From contig OENT01000041.1 in the NCBI GenBank assembly GCA_900239685.1, positions 218,739 to 282,738 on the forward strand: a stretch of DNA of 64,000 nt. Direction: 5' to 3'. Origin of the DNA: Rotaria macrura (taxonomy: Eukaryota; Rotifera; Eurotatoria; Philodinida; Philodinidae). Both the position numbers and the translations under genes were made by a program. Positions within the stretch are counted from its first letter, which is position 1. Each line of letters starts with the position of its first letter. This document shows positions 1 through 13,694 of this stretch, one piece after another. The notes beneath the pieces were generated by a model. It was not told the origin of the DNA and did not search any database. It saw nothing but the letters and a program-made list of their open reading frames with translations.

Positions 1-2177
1 AATGTATGGAAACACTTGTTCAATGTGTTATAAGAAATTTCCTTACGTCTAAGCAAACATAGAGAAGCAATTTTAATATTGAAGATGAAGGCTAACTTTG
101 TGACTAATTCAGAAAGGTTGATGCGTAGCATTAAAAAAAGAATTCATTAGAAGTCAATCAAATATTCTCCAAAAGAAATAAGTTAGACTTTGACGAAAAA
201 TGCATAAGTTATCATTAATGTATTGTTTTGTAGAAGTTGATGAAAGTCAATAGTCAATATTCTCATATAATAAAATTCATGTAACGGATATGAATCGTCA
301 ACTGTTGTTCATTCGCTTCATGTTGAATTCTCGGCCACGAATAGAAGCTATCAGAAACAAAAAGAATATAGAATAAAATTAATAAATCAATCGAAGTCAT
401 CGTACATTGATTTCGAAGAATCTATCTCTTCAACATGAGAGTACATAACTGTAATTATGATTCAATTACAATAATAGTTAGAACCTTCGGAATAAAACGA
501 CAATAACATACTGATGTTTGAATGAAAGTCAACAAAAAAAGACAAGTTGTCACAACTCATGATTGATGAACATTTCGGTAAATGACACTTTAAGGACACA
601 AGTAATTCTTTACTGTTCGTCTCCTTCGTTGGTTACTAATCCCTATTATATTTTTTATTTGTTTTATTCATGCCTTTTGATTTCATTTACTTGAATCGAT
701 CTATTTTATTAATTCGATAATGATGAGTTCATCAGATGTAGTATATTCAATAGCTATTTGTTTTATGAAACATGATCTGTTCGCGTTCTTGAAAAACAAA
801 AGAAAAAAATATATATATTAACCACCACTTGAAGATTTCATCGATACACAATATATAGATCTTGTATTAACAAGTTCTCGTTTCTCATGCACAGTCTACT
901 ATTTAATGTTTTCCTTTCGAAAGAATTGAGTACAACAATGATAAAAACACCGATGTCAAAGAAAAAAAAAATGAATCATTCAACGCTTATTAACAGCGGT
1001 CATATTATCGAATTTCCATTCGTTTTTTTTGGGAAAGATTTATTTGTCTCTGATCTATCAAATTTCATTTTGATTTTCTAAATCTAGCAAAGCTAGTCTA
1101 GTTTGATCTACAAGAACTTATTAGATGTTATTTCCTTTGCATGTGCGTGCTTCCGTTCTTATCTTCAAGAGCAGAAAAAAATTTTACACGTAAATTATCG
1201 GAACGGAAATGTCATGTCATATGATGTTGAAAGAATCTGGCGATTTTTCGAGAGAGCGAAAAAAAGTATGTTCTCATTAATCATTTTCCGGAAAACCTTT
1301 CACTTCTTTTTTTTTGTAAAAACAAATAATACATCTTTCGTGATTAGGGAAGCGTTGTATTCTCAATTTCTTTCTTCTCAAGCCGAATTCATGCTGCGCA
1401 CAAAGTATTCTTCATATAACATGTTTCCGTCCAAAGCAATTTCACGAGGAACATATTCTCAGTGGATGAAAAACTAAGTAGTTTTAATTAATATGCGCAA
1501 ACGAGTTTTGTTGCGCGCAACTTTTATCTAGAGAAAATCATATCTCCTCAAGGAAACGAGAGTAAAACCGAATCTTAAGGATGTATTTTTCTTCACGAGA
1601 GACTCGCAATAGATCTAGTTACTCATGTATGGCATGTAGTCAACAACAAACAAAAAAGAAACAAATCTCATTCAAAGAATGGCATGCGTAAAAATAGAAG
1701 CGTATTAATTAAAGATCAAAATAAAACAACAACAACAACAACAACAAAAATCATGTAAACTATCTTCTATTATGTCAAGAGCTTTAATCTATTTTCTAAA
1801 TTCATTCATGCATATGATGTGACAACATTAAAATATAGAATAGAAATACTAATCTATATTCTCGTATTTATGATTGCAACAACTCAAAATATCTAAACTT
1901 CCTATATAAAATGAAATATACGATGGAAGAAGCATTAATATATGAATGAATTTTTATTTCATAATGATTTCAAAAGAATGATTAACTAATGCGTTTGATA
2001 TTTCTAGAAGACCTTTCATAGAATCATTTTATCAAAATGATAATTTTGTTGAAATTTTTATTTCACATGCGAGTAACTATCTAAGATGAAATGAAACGTT
2101 CTATGATCTAATTACAGCAAAGAATCGGTGATTGTATAAGAAAATGTGTTTCATTGAAGTTCAACACCATGTGTAGT
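1..2177. other. Gene-free flank
   Basis: I see no supportable gene here. Open frames at 887-1081 and 1103-1477 have biased, low-complexity translations, no recognisable domain and no partner exons. A short (AAC)7 microsatellite lies at 1725-1745. The last part is 3' flank of the minus-strand cyclase gene that ends at 2178; no clear AATAAA was found on that strand just past its stop. Confidence 0.6.
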
Positions 2178-5100
2178 CTATGGAGAGTGTAATGATTCTG
2201 TATTGAAATCGATTGCTTTAGTTGATGATAGCACATTTGAACCTGTCAACCAGTAGGTATCTGTTGGTCCCTTATCCTACAATATGTCAAAAACGATGAT
2301 AGATCATATCATATAATTCAGCATACTTCAATAGTCACTTGACCTTGGCATTCCATCAGAAAACGTCCACTTTCTACCAAATGATTGTAAGCTGCTTGGC
2401 TCACATGTATACGACCAACCTAAAACATACTCAACATTTCAATTTTTAGTTTTCATCAAGTCTACTTCGCCAGTGGTTGCCATTTGACTTGCCTAAAAAC
2501 TACGAATAATTAACATGAAAATTTCTAAACATGAAAAACAAACTGTTTTAACAGTATCACCAAATAGACAGTATTGATAATTGCTTGTACCAATAATACC
2601 ACCTATAGCCATACCGGAATGAAATCCTTTAATGACAAAATTTTTAAAAATATTACTATTTTAAAATTAAACAAGTGATGATACAGAATTCTATCAACAT
2701 ATTGATAAATATTTCGTACCAAACTTAAGACCAAATGGTTTATTTGTTAGTAGATTTTGAACATCTGCGCTTGCATGTAGAAGTTCAAGTGATAATGCTG
2801 CAATTATTTCCGTTGAGTTCGATTGGTATAAATTCATACTTGAATTATCATCGTCTTCCTTACTATCTTCTTCAAAATTGATTGCCGTTGAAAATGACTA
2901 GATAAATATATATATATATGTATATGAAGTAAAATATTTTTATTTTGGTCAATAGAAAAAATAAATCATTCTTACCGACCGTGAACCACTTTCTGTACGA
3001 GAAACGTACGATTGATCATGTATACCTGCGACTATCATATAACTTCCATCAGCTTTTATTTCTACTTTGAATACATCGAATGTATCAGCGATAGTATCAA
3101 ATAGAATAATAACTCGATTAAGACATTGTATTGCAAGAGCAGCATCGAGATGATGAGTGAATGTTTTTAAATCAATAACATGAACAAACATAATAGTAAC
3201 AAAGGGTTGACACTGAAAGATATACAATGCGAGGATTTAACATTCGATTGACATAAATACAGTATACGTTACTTCGCTGATACTATTAGCATGTACACCT
3301 GATTGAAGTAAAAGAGCAATATGTTTTGGCATAGTTGAATAGAGCAGATTTTGATTCGTCCTGTGACATGTGATTAATTTTTCTCGTATACATGATGCTT
3401 TTCTTTTCCATAAATTTTGCTGTTCAATATAAAATGATAGGCGACACGTTTTGAAAAATAATTAAATAATTCACAATATAAATACTAACTTTGGCAATCG
3501 TGTCATCCAGTCGTCGTTTTTCATTCATATCAGTAATTAGAAGATAACTTGTGTTATCAAATAAAGTTAAATCAGTTAAATGTAATCCAACTGAAGTCAT
3601 ATCTTCTACTATTCCTAAACTATAATGTTCATAGATGTTGTGTTTTCTACATATATTTTATAGGATAAAAACAAAACCAGAAGTATAAACTTACACTGGA
3701 TGACACAAAAACGATAGAATGTTCTTGTGCTGTAAAAATTTCATTTGACCGCGCAATCGAATTCTGCCTGATAGTCTTCCACGTAATGCAAGTCTATTTT
3801 CCATTAAAAAGACGGTATGTCCGCCATAGCTAAGAATCTTAAATACAGATATTCGTTTTTGACAAGACTATGATCATAACATACTTTCTCCCATTCGAAA
3901 AAAATTTCCGGTTGAACGACTTGAAAGACTTCATTGAATAATTTTCCTATCAATTGAGTATCTTCAGGAAAAAGTTTCATAAGACGTTTACCCATATGAA
4001 GAATACGTAATGATGAATCCATTAGAGTAGAGAATGGAAAGACCTAATTAGATGTAAAATTTTTAACATGACATGAAGTGGATTTCCAAATTTATCTACT
4101 TGAAAGAAAGTCGACAGAGTGAGATCAGGCAAAGATGGAAAATTAAACAATCGTTTTCTTTCACATTTCTCATTATCAAATCTTACCAACATGACAATAT
4201 GTGATTCTAAGAATTTCAACAAAGACATTATCTATGTAGATCATAATTTACATTCATACTTACGATCGCCAGTCGATAAATTTTGTTGTACAACAATATC
4301 AATATATGTCTCATTAAATATCAATGATGCTACAGCTTTCAGTCCACCGATAGCAAAATGAGTGAGACCACAGCGCATGCTTCTAAATATATTTTCGTTC
4401 TCAGGTAAAGATCGTATTCAGACTAAAACAATTGATTACTATATTTCACATTCGACGCACGATTAGCTATTATCAGTATCCCAGGAAAGATCGACTTAAA
4501 TCCTTCAAAGTTTGGGATCTTAAGATTTTTTCAACAGATACTTTTTCACTAATAAATTATCAGATAACATGTCTGGCAAGTCCAATAGCTTTAAATGAAG
4601 ATCAGACTAGTATGATATTTTGTATTATGGATAGTGAAAATGCTTTGCTTCTATTTTGTTTTTCATATTTTCAATATTAAAAGTTGGAATCTTTATCTAT
4701 ATACTAAATGTCAGATCAAAAACGAAACTAAAATAAGTATCTTTTAAGGTTTCTCTTTTCTTTTGGACCATATAACTGAAAATTTGTTATTTATTAATGC
4801 AATTACATCACTGAAAGATCGACTTGTAGGCCAAAAATTCTGTTTAGCGTAGAAACAATTATCTATTCAATACTGTTAGTTTCACATTGGTAATAACTAC
4901 TGTTTCATTCATTATTCTATCGGGAAAAAATCGTGTTCAGTCTACAAAACTAGTCTTATCTAATCACTGATATGCATTCGCATTTAATTCTAAGACATGA
5001 TTCTCAATTAATTGCATTATTTTTGACAAGTTGTCAAAAATGTTTTCTAGCTAGTCAATTATGAATTAAACTTATCATCAACAAAAATAGAGTATGAAAA

Positions 5101-5589
5101 GAAAAATATTTCTATAAATGATATAGTTATACTTATAGACGAGTGTTACACTATGTTCATCTTCTTCAATAACATGAAATGATGGATGTTTCATTTGTGG
5201 AAAAGTAAATCGATTGGCATCATGTAACTGATCGATCACAAAAAGAAAATCTCGGAATGTTCGTCCGGCAACTCGAAGCATTTTATCAAAGCCGCATCTG
5301 TAAAAATAATGTATAAAATTTGTACCGAATGATTGTAAATAAGTAGCTTGTGTGCCATCATTTAAAATTTCTACCATACCTGTTCAATGTAAAAAATAAG
5401 TTAAGAAATAAAATTAGAGGTTCACCTACAATCGCAAATTTTTATGAGTAGACGGTCTTCATATCGTGAATGAAAATCAAATGTTTCCAACGGTAAATTA
5501 ATATCATGTAAGATACGTTTCCACATAATTGCTCCATATGAACGAAGTATTTCATCCCGAACAGTATCCAAGATTATGCCATACAACAT
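2178..5589 (-). CDS. Soluble guanylate cyclase-like protein (H-NOX + HNOBA + cyclase)
   Basis: Haem-domain guanylate cyclase, a cytosolic gas sensor family making cGMP. Fourteen exons: 5430-5589, 5133-5379, 4264-4382, 4100-4206, 3885-4043, 3695-3837, 3490-3619, 3273-3419, 2976-3212, 2720-2897, 2544-2626, 2466-2492, 2327-2419, 2178-2276; about 642 aa, normal for the family. H-NOX domain about 1-190: His106 aligns with the proximal haem ligand of beta1 (His105), and the Y-x-S-x-R haem-propionate motif is residues 135-139, its Lys codon split by the 750-bp intron. HNOBA domain follows (VFPFSTLMDSSLRIL), then the cyclase domain with YCLFGDTV and a terminal DTYWL. The sequence resembles the atypical invertebrate type (Drosophila Gyc-88E-like) more than vertebrate beta1. 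In the cyclase domain the catalytic Asn and Arg of the VNxxSR segment are Lys and Gln, and the first metal Asp is absent. Start chosen at the ATG giving MLYGI, matching family N-termini. Confidence 0.88.
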
Positions 5590-8500
5590 TCTTACTTAAT
5601 CGTACTCTTCTGAAATTACGTCACAAAAAGTTTGTTTTCTTTTTTTAGAAAAGAACAATCAATTTAGTTGAGCGTTAACTGTTGACACCGAAAAAGTAGC
5701 TAACACGTCATATCAATACTGATTTTAATTAAATTCTTCAATAATATAATTCATATGTTGAGTAGGCAAGAAAAGAATACGTTGAAATATCTATCAATAG
5801 ATTTTATTCGTTTCAGTGAATATCTTCTCGATGATCGGTCAGTTTGTTTGTATATGACTATCTACATATCAAACGGGAATGAAATAAATTCTCAGAAAAA
5901 AGAAAAAAAGTGGTAGTAGATTTTCTCGTCTTTCTAGAACGTACTGTCTTAATTCATATTGATGTAAAGTGTATTGATATGATATCGTGAATATTCATGA
6001 TAGCTGTATTATAGATACCTCTAGGCAGTTAATTAGCAGTAAATTTTGAAAACGAATCTATAATTATTCCCTACGACCTCAATTTTAGCGTATAGATACA
6101 TTTCTAATTTCAAAGTCTTTCTCAATGACAATGACGACAAAACCATCAACAAAGATTCTTCTAATTAAGGAAATTACTGCTCATGTAGTTTTGAATAGAC
6201 GTTGTGAATATCGTCAATAAGATGGACTCAAATACAAATCGATTTCATAGAATAAAAAGCAAATACAACGAATGAATTCTACAGATATAGTTCTCCTTTT
6301 TACAATTCTGTTTAAACGATGTATCTACATAGATAGTTTAGAAAAAACGTTGTCAACTTTTTATCAAATGAAGAAGAATGAACCGAAAGATCGACCTTAT
6401 AATTCAGTCGAACTTTGAAATTCATAAAAGTATCAGTGAAAATGAATTCTTTCTTTTTCAATCTAAGAAACATTAAGAAGAATTGGAATATTTTCTATAA
6501 CACATATTTGAAGAAGCAAACAACGATATTCACTGATCCTCAATAACCTATACTTAGATCTAAAAGAAACATTGCTAGACTAAAATGATTCCATGATTTC
6601 CAATAAAACTATGCTAATCTAATAATGTCAAATCTTTAAAATGAGGGATTTCGGCATTACATTAGAATAAAATTATTTGTTCGCTTCTCAAAGCATAGGC
6701 TTAAATATTGTGAAGGAGCCTTCGCAGATTATTTTCTCGTATGAGCAAATACTATCTTATCATCTTGTTTTGTACTTGTAAAATATTTTGAAATAAATCC
6801 CGTGACAATCAAAATTTCATGAGATTTCTCAATGTAATACGAGATATTAACTAACTCAAATGTTTCTTGTGACTGGCATCCGATATTATATAGGATAGCT
6901 TGACATCGTTCGGTAGAACTATTTCAAGCAAGCCATGAATATTATCTTTCTGCTTGCATGTGTATGTGAAAAAGTGACTATCGGATCTTGATTTAATATA
7001 TAACAGCTATACCCTGTCACGATCTATACACATCAAGCATGCACGATGATTCGACGAATTGTACGAAACGATTTAAAACAAACATACATACATACATTAG
7101 TAAGAAAGAAACGTTTTATAATTCAAAGACTATTTCATCTATTTAAGTAGATGCGAATGAAGATTTACTGTGACAACTTCTTGATAAATATGTATGATGA
7201 AAAAGAAATCTACTTCAGTCATTCATTTCAACACACGAGTTCGTGAATTTCCGATTCTTTATTTATCATGTTATGTTAAAAGAGCTATTCATATTTCTTG
7301 AGTAATTGTCTAATAGTCAACATAATCGAGAATCTTTCAAGATCTTTAGTCAATTATCTTGTGAAATCACACATAAAAAACTACCATTATAGTATAATAC
7401 GAATAGATTCTCATTTTAACATTTTAACAAGTTAAACTTTCAGACAAACAGAAAAATTATTAAAATATAAAATTATTAATTATGTTCTTATTCATATTTC
7501 ATAATGAACATATTGTTGTAGATTAGAATCGTAGGCTAATGAGTATTATGTTATCGAAAAATATTAGCATTATATCGGCTTGTTTTATTCCTTAACTCAG
7601 AATAGATGGAATAACTAGTCTAATAAACAATTCGTCAACATGATTATTCTAATTTCAATCAAGTAGTCTATGGAATATCAAAGAGCAGCCATTCTTGTAA
7701 ATCATTCAATGAAATTTTAATTCCGAGAACATCAAAGGATAAGCATAATTCACGATCTATCCCATGCATAATCTAATTTCATTTATCACGGCTCTACACA
7801 CATGCAGAAATAGAACAATTTTCTTCCTAGGAAACAAGATTTGTCGGAGATTCAAGGCCATGAAATCATCCTAATCGAATGAATTTCTGATCTATCGATG
7901 AAAACTTATAATGATGTGTCGTGATTACAAATACTACTAAACAGTCAGAAACGTAGATGCTGTAAGAACACTTCCAAGTCCCTTTTGACTCGTTTCTATT
8001 CAAAGATTTATTAATATTCATCCACCCAAAGATCTAAAATTGAATAACGTACAAATTTAAAATGAACTAAATTGGCATTGTTAAAATTTCAATCGTTTTA
8101 CAAATTTATGCTTTCTGCTTGTTTTATACCTAAATAAATTCTGATAGTTATTCAGTTTACTACTCTTGTTATCCATTCCGAGAAGATGACGTTAATGATA
8201 AACTTGCTCACTAGTTCATATCAATGAAATGACATATATGTTTTTGCAAAAATAAACAAACGAATGTTGTCATGAATTTAAAATACTTCACTATGTTGCT
8301 GAAGTTGTAACTTCACCTCACACGGAAACAAAGATTTTGCAATACGTAATATATCATAATCTATATTGCCAATGAAACTTTGTGTATACCAGTAGCTATC
8401 AGAGATGGCTAGAGAGTGACTTTTCACAGCCTACCATGACCTACTCTAGAGCAGGGTAAAAATAAAGCTTTTAATCGTTTCCAGGTCATGAGTTGGTAAC

Positions 8501-11500
8501 CCTACGTTATGGACTACTCTGGTAGCTATCCATAAATTATAATATATCAATATTGTAAAAGAATAGTGAAATACTGTAATAAAGAACTACCATCGAAGCA
8601 ATGCAATGCTGGAATTTTACCAAAATGCTTTCGAATATGAAACTTCTGTGACTGTGAAATATGGTTTGATGTAGGTGCTATCATTATGAGACATGAAACA
8701 TTTGTGGAACTTGGAAAATATCCTACTACCTGTCAAACTCTTCAAATCATCAATATTTACTTATGTCTTAAAAAATAGAATACGATACATGAGCATTCAA
8801 TTTCAGATTTACCCCATAGCTTAAGGTCAAAGATTTGAAATGTCTATTGTTCGATCAGAAGATATATATCCTAGTTGAAATCTTCATCTATTACTAGATA
8901 TTTATTTGATTCGCATCGTTTTTGATGACACGTTCTAATGCAATTATAATTCAGGAAGTATAAATTCTGCTAGAAGAAGAAAAATCCTTGACTGTATTGA
9001 AGAAGCTTATTTCAAGGAACAGTTGCAGGTATGAATCAAAATTAGACACTAAAACATTTTTTAAACTAAAGTAGATTGCAATATTCATACAGAAGACGCT
9101 CCCATTTTTCCTAACGAACTAATAATGCATATCATGATTGAAACAAACCTATGAACGTAGAAGCATTCTATGATAAGATAGAAGAGAATAATCTGATGAA
9201 ATAATAAAGCTCATCAGACGAAGTATAGTTCCATTGGAATCATTTCAGTATTGTTTAGTCCTTATTCGTCATTTTTAAAAGCTGTAAAACAATGTCTGCT
9301 TTTCAGCAACGTTTCAACAAAGTAGACGATGAAGTAAATTGATTTCATTGTTTATCATGCATATCAAATAGACACTATCATGTGAAAAACTGTGATTAGG
9401 AATCTGAGAGATGATTTAATCGTCCGAGATATCTATCGTTTATCATGAGACAAAGTGTTATTGATTTAGTCATTTAATCTCATAAAGAAAATCGATGTAA
9501 ATGTTATGCTACATTCAAAGTTCTTGCATTCAATGCTGATTATATAGTTGTAAAGATGCGAACGATGAAATGATATCTATATGTAATAATGATTGCTTAT
9601 CTCTAATCAATGTATTTCTACATTGTAAATGGTTCGACTTTTCTCTTAGCCATTGCCAATCTACCAGCTGTTAATTACAACAAAAGTATGCTGAATAGTA
9701 ATAAAAATTAGAAAAAGAAATTGAATTCAATATTCATGAGAAATATCCTATGTACATAGAATAAACTTATGAAAATATCAATCTAATGCAAATAAAATAA
9801 TAGGTTTGTTATGAATCAGTCATGACATAATGATTTGTCAATGAATGCTATCTAATTGAGGCATACTTTAATGGATATTAATCATGTGTAGCCAGTAGCA
9901 TTATGTAACAATAGCATAGTAAAGTAGTAACATACTGATCAAATCAATGAAAAAAGGACGCGGTACTGGTTTTAATTCTATCAGTAGCTACAAGCTTGCA
10001 AACAATCGTCAGAAAGAGTGAAAATTTTTGGATTCATAAATAGATTGATTATCGATGGATAACCATTAATCTACCTATACGTTTTTATTTTAAGTAGTCA
10101 ATAATGACATACGTAAATCTCAAGTTAAACTTTATTTTAAAACAGATGTTTATGACTTGTCTTAGCGAGTGTATCTTCGATGATCCATTGAATGAATTTC
10201 AATCTTATTTAAGATTTATCGATTCATGTCTCGCATAAATCAAAAATTTTAGACTAACATCAATAGATGTAATATGAAACATTTTTTATGATAGCAACCG
10301 TATATTTTTATCTTAATTGCAGAGTGAAACATTTTTGTAAACTCGTATTAAAAGTCTTTGCATCCATTTATAAAATGTATCGAAAAGTGTATTTATAGCA
10401 CGTGCACAATACACTTAGTTACAGACTTGTAGTCTAGCAGACATTCAAAATTAGTTAGTGACGCATTCAGTGATCTTACTTCAGTACGAATCTATCGCAA
10501 TTTAGAGACTGAGGAAGAGAAAGTGTCATATTGAAAATATATTGTTTAATTCACGGTCAATACATAACATCTGGTACTGGCTGTGACACGAAAACAATAT
10601 TAGAAGGAACAGCACAAATCAATAATCTGTTGTATATAGGTCAATCCAATATCGATTATCTCCAACGTCTTTTTTTGTACCTATTAGTTGTTATTCAACT
10701 ACTTTTTTTTCTATTGAAGTCTCATTTTTCGAGAAACAATTGTATCTACGTCCAATGTAGTATCGTATGAAAAAATATCATCATCTTACTCTATGCCGGG
10801 TCCGAGAAATCTTTCCTTCTGATTTCCATGACGACGTATTAACACAGAAAAACTATTGTATCTTTATCTATTAAGTTGATTTTTCATATTCTAATTCGTA
10901 TGGATCGATAAGTCAAATGTGTACTTGTTCTCATATAAGTCTTATTTTGATCTATATCAAAGCTTCAAAACTAAAGAAGTATCAAATGTGATCGTATTTA
11001 AAAATAAACTTCTATTTTTTTGAGTTGAATTAATTTTTGGTAACGAAAGTTGTCTATTAGCATTTTAGGAAACAAAAGAAATTTCAGGTGAAAACGCGTT
11101 CTGTTCAATAGAAATCAGCAATCAATCAATCGATGGGTTCTTGTATGTGTAACAAGTCGTTGTCGGACGCCCTCTGTTGTTCGGGTATATATATACTTCA
11201 TCTAGATAAGAATAGCCAATATGAAGTAAACAAAATTTTACCGGTGTACGAATCGAATCGACCGAACAAGTGTTGTAGAAGTAGAATCATATGAATGAAA
11301 TTAGATGTACAACAACTATGTAGTTTTTACTGAATCATAATAACCTGTTTGTAAATATCTTAATTACATTGTAGAATGCCCTAGTTAATTTAAAAGAAAG
11401 TATCCAAAAATAGTATTAGTTGTTTATAGATATTCAAAAGTATACTTTTCAATTTAGATCTTTAGATAGTTTACTTATTTTATTGTATTTTCACAAAATC

Positions 11501-12548
11501 CATTCTATGACGTAATGAAATATTGGGAGACTAACGTCACGTCACGTCATCATGATTAAACATCTTTGCGTCATTCGTTATTGCAAAAAAGAAAGCACTT
11601 GTCTCATTAATAAAATGAGCAAGCAGACCAATTAATTTTATTATGGACGACTTTTTAAGTGTACAACTGTATTATTTTATTAATATTCGATTGATCAAAT
11701 TTATGAAGTTCAATTTCATGTGATCAATGTGACAGTGATACTTGCTTTTATATACTGGATAGATGTTTAAATGAAAGAAAATAATCATTGAAATGCAAAA
11801 CATCTTCGTATTATTGTCATTAATGAAGAATAAAATATTTTATTGATCAATTTAGATTTAATCAAACTTACGTAATGGATGAAAGAATCAGTTTCCAATT
11901 CAAGGTATAACATTTGTGTTATAGAAATCGACTAGTTTTTTGTTCGTTCGTTGGATATTTTTCTCATTAGACATAAATGGTTTAATTATTAGTTTGCCCT
12001 TATGGTTGTTTTGGTTTTGTTTTTTTCATACATTCGACGATCGCTGTACTCATTTTGATGAATAACAAATATGTTATTCTATTCTTTCGGTAACATTACT
12101 CATCCGAAAAAAAGACCCTACCAGAGATCTAGTTTTTGTCCTTTTTATCTGTTTTTAGTACTTCCAAAAATATGATGGCAAAACATGATTACCCTTTCAA
12201 TCGACATAAACTAGATTTTGATGAATAGCTTGCTTTTTCATTCTAGGGGTTTCATTAGTATTTCGTGAATAAATATAATGAAGGTTAGAAAAAAAGGAAC
12301 AAAGCGTCCTTCTATTTACGGTGTGAGTCAAATGATGTCATTTTTCGTTTTTTTCGTAGCTTCGTAAAAATAAAAGTTGGTAGGAAGCTATCGATAAGAG
12401 CACCAATATATAAGCTATCGTTTATTCCTAGTTTTTCTAGAAATAAAAGGCATTGATTTTTCTTTGTATGTTTTTGTTAAATAAACCAACGGTCATCATT
12501 TTCAGATATACATATATATATATTTAATTATTTACTTATTTACTAACG
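5590..12548. other. 7-kb stretch without a convincing gene
   Basis: No long open frame and no family match seen. It must contain the upstream regulatory region of the cyclase gene (reading left) and of APRT (reading right), but no definite promoter element can be picked. A loose inverted repeat around a TAGCTATC/TAGCTACC core lies at about 8394-8532. An exon-like 75-bp piece flanked by AG and GT occurs at 8955-9029. The open frame at 10531-10770 has no recognisable similarity. Confidence 0.5.
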
Positions 12549-13369
12549 ATGACAGGATCAGACAATGAAAATTTGGATATAATTCGTTCGTCTTTAAAGT
12601 TTTGTCCAAATTTCCCGAAGAATGGGATTACATTCGTGTATTTATGATCAATTTTTTTTGAAATTGGATAACCCATATGAATATGTATGTGTACCTTGTT
12701 TTTCTAATTTTAGCGATGTCTTTGGAATTTTTTCGAATCCAACAGCTCATCGTAAATTAATTGATGTCATTCTAAATCGTATAAAAGCATCGAATATAAC
12801 AATTGAAGCTGTAGTTGGACTTGATGCAAGAGGATTTCTTTTTGGTACACATATTGCTTATGAATTACAAATACCATTTCTTCCCGTTCGAAAACGTGGA
12901 AAACTTCCAGGAAAAGTAATAAAACTCGATTATGATCTTGAATATGGTAAAGAACATTTTCGCATAGAATAGAGATAAGAATCGAGTCCTTGGTTTTTTT
13001 TTNTTTTTTTTTGTGTTTCTACTAGGTAAAGATACCATAGAAATGCAAACGAATGTTCTTCAACCAGGTGCAAAAGTTCTTCTGGTCGATGATTTACTAG
13101 CTACCGGTGGTCAGTTTTAATTTTGATTAAATCGTATTTGCGATAACAATCATTTTAAAATGCTTTTTGTTCTCGTTTCAGGTACGTTGAGGGCAGCACA
13201 AAAATTGTGCGTCGAACTTGGCTATGAAGTAGTTGAAACATTGGTAATTGTTGAATTGTTAGGTTTGGGCGGACGTGAAAGATTAGCAGATATTGATCAT
13301 TTCATATCTTTGTTTCAATACTCTGATGCTGAATTGGATGCTATTGCACTTAAAAATAATCAATCATAA
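12549..13369 (+). CDS. APRT: Adenine phosphoribosyltransferase
   Basis: Purine salvage enzyme of the cytosol: adenine + PRPP gives AMP + PPi. Four exons, 12549-12637, 12714-12946, 13026-13109 and 13182-13369, give about 197 aa (human enzyme 180). The N-terminus carries [11 protein letters not shown], then [18 protein letters not shown] (the purine-loop region) and the PRPP-binding [12 protein letters not shown], whose last Gly codon is split by intron 3. The end, [18 protein letters not shown], matches the family. Introns are 72-79 bp. Intron 2 contains a poly-T tract with one undetermined base (13003). The join after exon 1 puts Val where most relatives have Arg (F-R-D), so that donor site is the least certain. 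A polyadenylation signal follows at 13486. Confidence 0.93.
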
Positions 13370-13485
13370 ACATCAAATGACGCATAGAACTGATATATGA
13401 AACAATCTTAATTTTTTTTACAGAAATGTTTTTCTTATCTATGTGTTTATTAAGTGTCTTTCGTTTACTATTGTGAATTGAATGA

Positions 13486-13491
13486 AATAAA
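13486..13491 (+). promoter_or_regulatory. Probable APRT polyadenylation signal
   Basis: AATAAA 117 bp after the APRT stop codon, in AT-rich 3' flank and upstream of the next gene's start at 13695. A second AATAAA-like hexamer follows about 35 bp later. Confidence 0.5.
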
Positions 13492-13694
13492 CAATTGATG
13501 CAATTGTGATCAAAAGACAACAACGAAATAAAGTCCCCTAATAAAATGAAGTTCTTTGCTAGAAAGTTTCCTGTTCATATTTCAATTGAACTTTATCGTC
13601 AACTGGTATTAGTAATAGACCATTTGAACGTGATAGACATGAGAAAAGATGAATGTCGGGAGCAATGGTTTTTGTACATTTCAGATACTATGTT

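Noticed and set aside
887..1477. Two open frames near the left end
   Set aside because: Phe/Lys-rich translations from AT-rich DNA, no domain, no partner exons, no clear gene structure.
4119..4680. Plus-strand frames over the cyclase gene
   Set aside because: They are antisense to, or in introns of, the minus-strand cyclase, whose exons have family similarity and consistent splice phases.
10531..10770. 79-codon frame between the cyclase and APRT
   Set aside because: No recognisable similarity, hydrophobic and low-complexity second half, no supporting exons.
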